Assembly (NCBI GenBank): GCA_005778315.1
Contig: SXOW01000396.1
Coordinates: 1 to 7,242, forward strand
Reading direction: 5' to 3'
Length of the DNA: 7,242 nucleotides
From: Acidobacteriota bacterium
Lineage (GTDB): Bacteria > Acidobacteriota > Vicinamibacteria > Vicinamibacterales > UBA8438
Shown here: one piece after another, positions 5,415 to 7,242 of the stretch
Position numbering within the stretch: the first letter of the stretch is position 1
Layout: every line of letters begins with the position of its first letter
Program-made: the position numbers and the translations under genes
The notes under the pieces: model-generated
The model's database searches: none
What the model saw: the letters and a program-made list of their open reading frames with translations, nothing else
Told to the model about the DNA's origin: nothing

Positions 5415-6197
5415 TCAGGGATTCACGAGCGCGGCCAGCAGCGCCGCCGTGCGGGCTCTCGCCGTGGCGAGCCGCTCTTCCAGGTCATCGAACACAAAGC
5501 GGTGTCCGGCCTGCCGCGCCTGAATCAGTGGGACTTCGGCCTGCTGATATTGCTCCTCGAAGGCCGCTTGTCGGTCGTCATCCCGCACCCGTTCAATCAT
5601 ACGCTGGGCCGCCTTGAGTGACTCACGGACGTCGGCTATCCCGTCCAGCAACAGCCGCGCCCCTTCTGCTCGCCCCGGTCGCGGCGCGACCCCTTCGGGA
5701 CCATGACAACTCGCGCACTGACGTTCCAGTCCGGCCGGCGAGAGCAGGTTGGCGCCGACCGTGCCGTGACAGGTCGTACAGACTGGCACACGACGGTCGC
5801 CGCTCGCGAGCAGTGCGTGGTGCCGGCTGCTTTGGTAGGCGACGTAGGGACCGGCGTGGCATGTCCCGCACGTCGCCGGCAGTTGATCGCGATGCACAGG
5901 ACTCGACGGGTTGAAGCCGCCGAGCACGTCTTGGTGGGCCTGCAGTCTCTCGAACGTAGCGGGGTCCCCGCCGTGGCATCGCTCGCACCCCACGTTGTTC
6001 CGACCGTGCGGGGACCGACTCCACTCCTGCAGGTGGTCCTGTGCCGGTTCGGTGTAGGGGTTGGCGAAATGACAATCGGCGCAGTTGCTCCGATCGTCCT
6101 GCGCCTCTGCCGTCGGCGCCGCGACCGTAGTCACCAACCCGACGAACAACCCGACCATGAGGGCCCGAACCCCACGGCCGATCGATATTTTCGGCAT
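5415..6197 (-). CDS. secreted pentahaem c-type cytochrome
   Basis: A 260-residue protein starting at ATG 6197, with an AGGGT ribosome site at 6209-6205. The signal peptide has basic residues, a hydrophobic core ALMVGLFVGLVTTVAA (12-27) and a likely cleavage after AEA (30-32). Five CXXCH haem-attachment motifs follow: CADCH (39-43), CERCH (71-75), CGTCH (110-114), CTTCH (140-144) and CASCH (161-165). Additional histidines (H55, H64, H88, H102, H126, H127) could be distal ligands. The final ~85 residues are charged and helical with no haem motif, a layout recalling the helical tails of nitrite reductase (NrfA)/octahaem-type proteins, although the catalytic CXXCK is absent. It should act in the periplasm as an electron carrier or reductase subunit; the partner is unknown. 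It heads the probable operon with the TerB, CBS and DksA-like genes. The frame extends to 6551, but that part is non-coding in character. Confidence 0.93.
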   Translation of the reverse strand: MPKISIGRGVRALMVGLFVGLVTTVAAPTAEAQDDRSNCADCHFANPYTEPAQDHLQEWSRSPHGRNNVGCERCHGGDPATFERLQAHQDVLGGFNPSSPVHRDQLPATCGTCHAGPYVAYQSSRHHALLASGDRRVPVCTTCHGTVGANLLSPAGLERQCASCHGPEGVAPRPGRAEGARLLLDGIADVRESLKAAQRMIERVRDDDRQAAFEEQYQQAEVPLIQARQAGHRFVFDDLEERLATARARTAALLAALVNP

Positions 6198-6246
6198 CGC
6201 TGTCACCCTGGCGTCGCTCCTCGACCTCGTCCGGAAATATCCAACT

Positions 6247-6261
6247 TCAATCTCCGTGCCA
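6247..6261 (-). promoter_or_regulatory. sigma-54-like promoter for the cytochrome operon
   Basis: On the minus strand, 6261 to 6247 reads TGGCACG (a perfect -24 box), four bases, then TTGA (consensus TTGC). Spacing is correct. Transcription would start near 6235, leaving a 38-nt leader with the ribosome site. The A in place of the conserved -12 C weakens the call. Confidence 0.4.
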
Positions 6262-6373
6262 AACGGGTCGTAGGCGTTAGGGCCCGTGCCGCGCGCGGAC
6301 GCCGGGGACGGCGGAGCGCAGGTGGTGGGGGGCGCGAAGAAATACCCGCGGCAGCGGACATGGACGCGTGATA

Positions 6374-6389
6374 TTCCGCAGCCTCGGAA
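6374..6389. promoter_or_regulatory. inverted repeat TTCCG-N6-CGGAA, possible regulator site
   Basis: TTCCG (6374-6378) and CGGAA (6385-6389) are exact reverse complements with a six-base spacer. The site lies in the divergent cytochrome-trxC region, about 110 bp upstream of the cytochrome -24 box. That distance suits an enhancer-binding protein, but no partner is identified. Confidence 0.3.
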
Positions 6390-6442
6390 ACGGAGCGGAC
6401 TGAACGAACCGCATGCGCACAGAAGAACGTCTAACAACGGGT

Positions 6443-6458
6443 TGGCGGCCGGCTTGCA
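6443..6458 (+). promoter_or_regulatory. sigma-54-like -24/-12 element directly before trxC
   Basis: TGGC (6443-6446) and TTGCA (6454-6458) sit at RpoN spacing, with GG and GC 10 bases apart. The rest of the -24 box does not match. The implied start site, about 6469, is only 5 nt before ATG 6474, which would make the message nearly leaderless. This is a weaker call than those at 1017 and 6247. Confidence 0.25.
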
Positions 6459-6473
6459 CTCCTGCGACCTATC

Positions 6474-6914
6474 ATGGCGGCTCAGGTGATCAGGCGGTGC
6501 GCGGCGTGTGGAGCCAAGAACCGCGTCCCGCCGGGTCGCGTCACGAATCAAGCTCGATGCGGGGCGTGCAAGACGGCCCTGCCGCCTTTCGCGGAGCCCT
6601 TGGATGTAGACGAGGCCACCTTTTCAGAGGTTGTCAGACGGTCCGGCGTGCCTGTGCTGGTCGACTTCTGGGCGGAATGGTGCGGCCCGTGCCGCAGTGC
6701 GGCTCCCGTGGTCCGCGAACTCGCGCGTGAGATGGCCGGCCGCGCCGTCATCCTGAAGGTCAACACCGAATCGGAACCTGGGCTCAGCGCCCGATACGGC
6801 GTCCGTGCCATCCCGAACTTTGTAATCCTGAAGAGCGGTGCCGTGATCGCGCAACATCCGGGGCTGGCACCGCGGGACCAGATGCGACGATGGCTCGAAG
6901 ACGCGGGCGCCTGA
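6474..6914 (+). CDS. trxC: thioredoxin 2 with amino-terminal zinc ribbon
   Basis: A 146-residue thioredoxin-2 type protein. The amino-terminal zinc ribbon has Cys9, Cys12, Cys29 and Cys32 (CAACG and CGACK, with the family's KNRVPPGR between them). The thioredoxin fold follows with DFWAEWCGPC (64-73), carrying the active-site WCGPC, then VNTES (97-101) and the cis-proline in RAIPNF (Pro114). It reduces protein disulphides in the cytoplasm, taking electrons from thioredoxin reductase, and TrxC forms are typically induced by oxidative stress. Length matches the family (about 140-148). No Shine-Dalgarno sequence is visible before ATG 6474. The next in-frame start, GTG 6486, also lacks one and would shorten the leader to the zinc ribbon. 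The gene is divergent from the cytochrome operon and ends 16 bp from the convergent ExbD-like gene. Confidence 0.95.
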   Translation: MAAQVIRRCAACGAKNRVPPGRVTNQARCGACKTALPPFAEPLDVDEATFSEVVRRSGVPVLVDFWAEWCGPCRSAAPVVRELAREMAGRAVILKVNTESEPGLSARYGVRAIPNFVILKSGAVIAQHPGLAPRDQMRRWLEDAGA

Positions 6915-6930
6915 ACCGACGCGCCACCCG

Positions 6931-7242
6931 CTACGACGGGTCGCGAGCAGGCGGGGTGGTTTCGATCCGCATCGCCGGGATACCCGCGCGGCGGACCACG
7001 TCCATCACGGCGACCACGGTCGCGTGCGGCGTTCGTCCATCGGCCGACAGAATGACCTGACGGTCCGGCCCGACTGGCACACGGGCAAGCAGCTCTTCGA
7101 GTTGGCCCAATGTCAGGGGGCGCCCCTCTACCGTCACCTCCCCGCCATCGCTCACAACGACGCGGACCACGCCGTCGACGGCGACCGACGCGGGGGTGCC
7201 TGTCTCCGCCGGTGGGAGCGACAGATCGAGGACAAACGTCTC
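6931..7242 (-). CDS. ExbD/TolR-family protein, carboxyl part (5' end off window)
   Basis: A minus-strand frame is open from the right edge to TAG at 6933-6931 (103 residues). It shows the periplasmic domain of ExbD/TolR proteins: FVLDLSLPPAETG, then VVVSDGGEVTVEGRPLTLGQLEELL, then QVILSADGRTPHATVVAVMDVVRRAGIPAMRIET. These are the usual beta strand with a small-molecule-like hairpin, the LILSADGxxxHGxVVxVMDxxRxAGI motif and a terminal strand. The amino-terminal cytoplasmic tail and single transmembrane helix lie beyond the window. ExbD/TolR work with ExbB/TolQ in the inner membrane, turning proton flow into energy for outer-membrane transport or envelope constriction; an exbB/tolQ gene is expected upstream (to the right). 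An internal GTG at 7170 is in frame but falls inside the conserved domain and is not the start. Confidence 0.88.
   Translation of the reverse strand, partial: ETFVLDLSLPPAETGTPASVAVDGVVRVVVSDGGEVTVEGRPLTLGQLEELLARVPVGPDRQVILSADGRTPHATVVAVMDVVRRAGIPAMRIETTPPARDPS

Noticed and set aside
4330..5621. Plus-strand open frames opposite the CBS and TerB-like genes
   Set aside because: No motifs; antisense to genes with ribosome sites and domains.
5703..6371. 222-codon plus-strand frame opposite the cytochrome
   Set aside because: Antisense to five CXXCH motifs; no own domain or ribosome site.
6198..6551. Amino-terminal extension of the cytochrome frame
   Set aside because: The signal peptide begins at ATG 6197; the upstream part is unlike a protein and crosses the trxC start.
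1..7242. CRISPR array, tRNA, rRNA or insertion sequence
   Set aside because: No regularly spaced repeats, no cloverleaf or rRNA-like stretch, and no transposase frame or terminal inverted repeats were seen.

Overview
The window is GC-rich, gene-dense bacterial chromosome. It contains no rRNA, tRNA, insertion sequence or CRISPR array that I can see. An ExbD/TolR-type protein and a secreted multihaem cytochrome c point to a Gram-negative (diderm) bacterium with respiratory flexibility. Several sigma-54-like (-24/-12) elements suggest an RpoN-using environmental lineage such as Nitrospirota, NC10/Methylomirabilota, Acidobacteriota or a delta-proteobacterial group. I cannot fix the phylum from sequence alone.

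Layout, left to right. (1) Minus strand, running off the left edge: a PolX-like helix-hairpin-helix protein that lacks the polymerase part (1-980). (2) A 328-bp divergent intergenic region (981-1308) holds two sigma-54-like elements facing opposite ways, a 7-bp repeat spaced 20 bp apart, and a ~50-codon remnant of the carboxyl end of carbamate kinase (1127-1282). (3) Plus strand: a cyclic 2,3-diphosphoglycerate synthetase-like P-loop protein (1309-2724), a probable intrinsic terminator (2800-2823), a universal stress protein (2960-3379) and an HPF/RaiA ribosome-hibernation protein (3416-3832). (4) Minus strand, convergent with the previous block and read from 6197 down to 3910: a five-haem cytochrome c, a TerB-like protein, a two-CBS-domain protein and a DksA/TraR zinc-finger protein. 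The spacings (24, 74 and 57 nt) suggest one operon. A perfect 12-bp hairpin touches the ribosome binding site of the CBS gene. (5) A 276-bp divergent intergenic region (6198-6473) again has sigma-54-like elements facing both ways. (6) Plus strand: thioredoxin 2 (trxC, 6474-6914). (7) Minus strand, running in from the right edge: the carboxyl part of an ExbD/TolR protein (6931-7242).

Taken together this looks like a stress, low-energy or redox adaptation island. It combines ribosome hibernation (HPF), stringent-type transcription control (DksA-like), a stress protein (USP), an adenylate-sensing candidate (CBS), thiol redox (TrxC), an electron-transfer cytochrome, and an unusual phosphoglycerate-type enzyme with a decayed carbamate kinase beside it. 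The most interesting unifying idea, an inference from motif reading only, is that both divergent promoter regions carry sigma-54-type elements, so the island could be one RpoN-dependent regulon.
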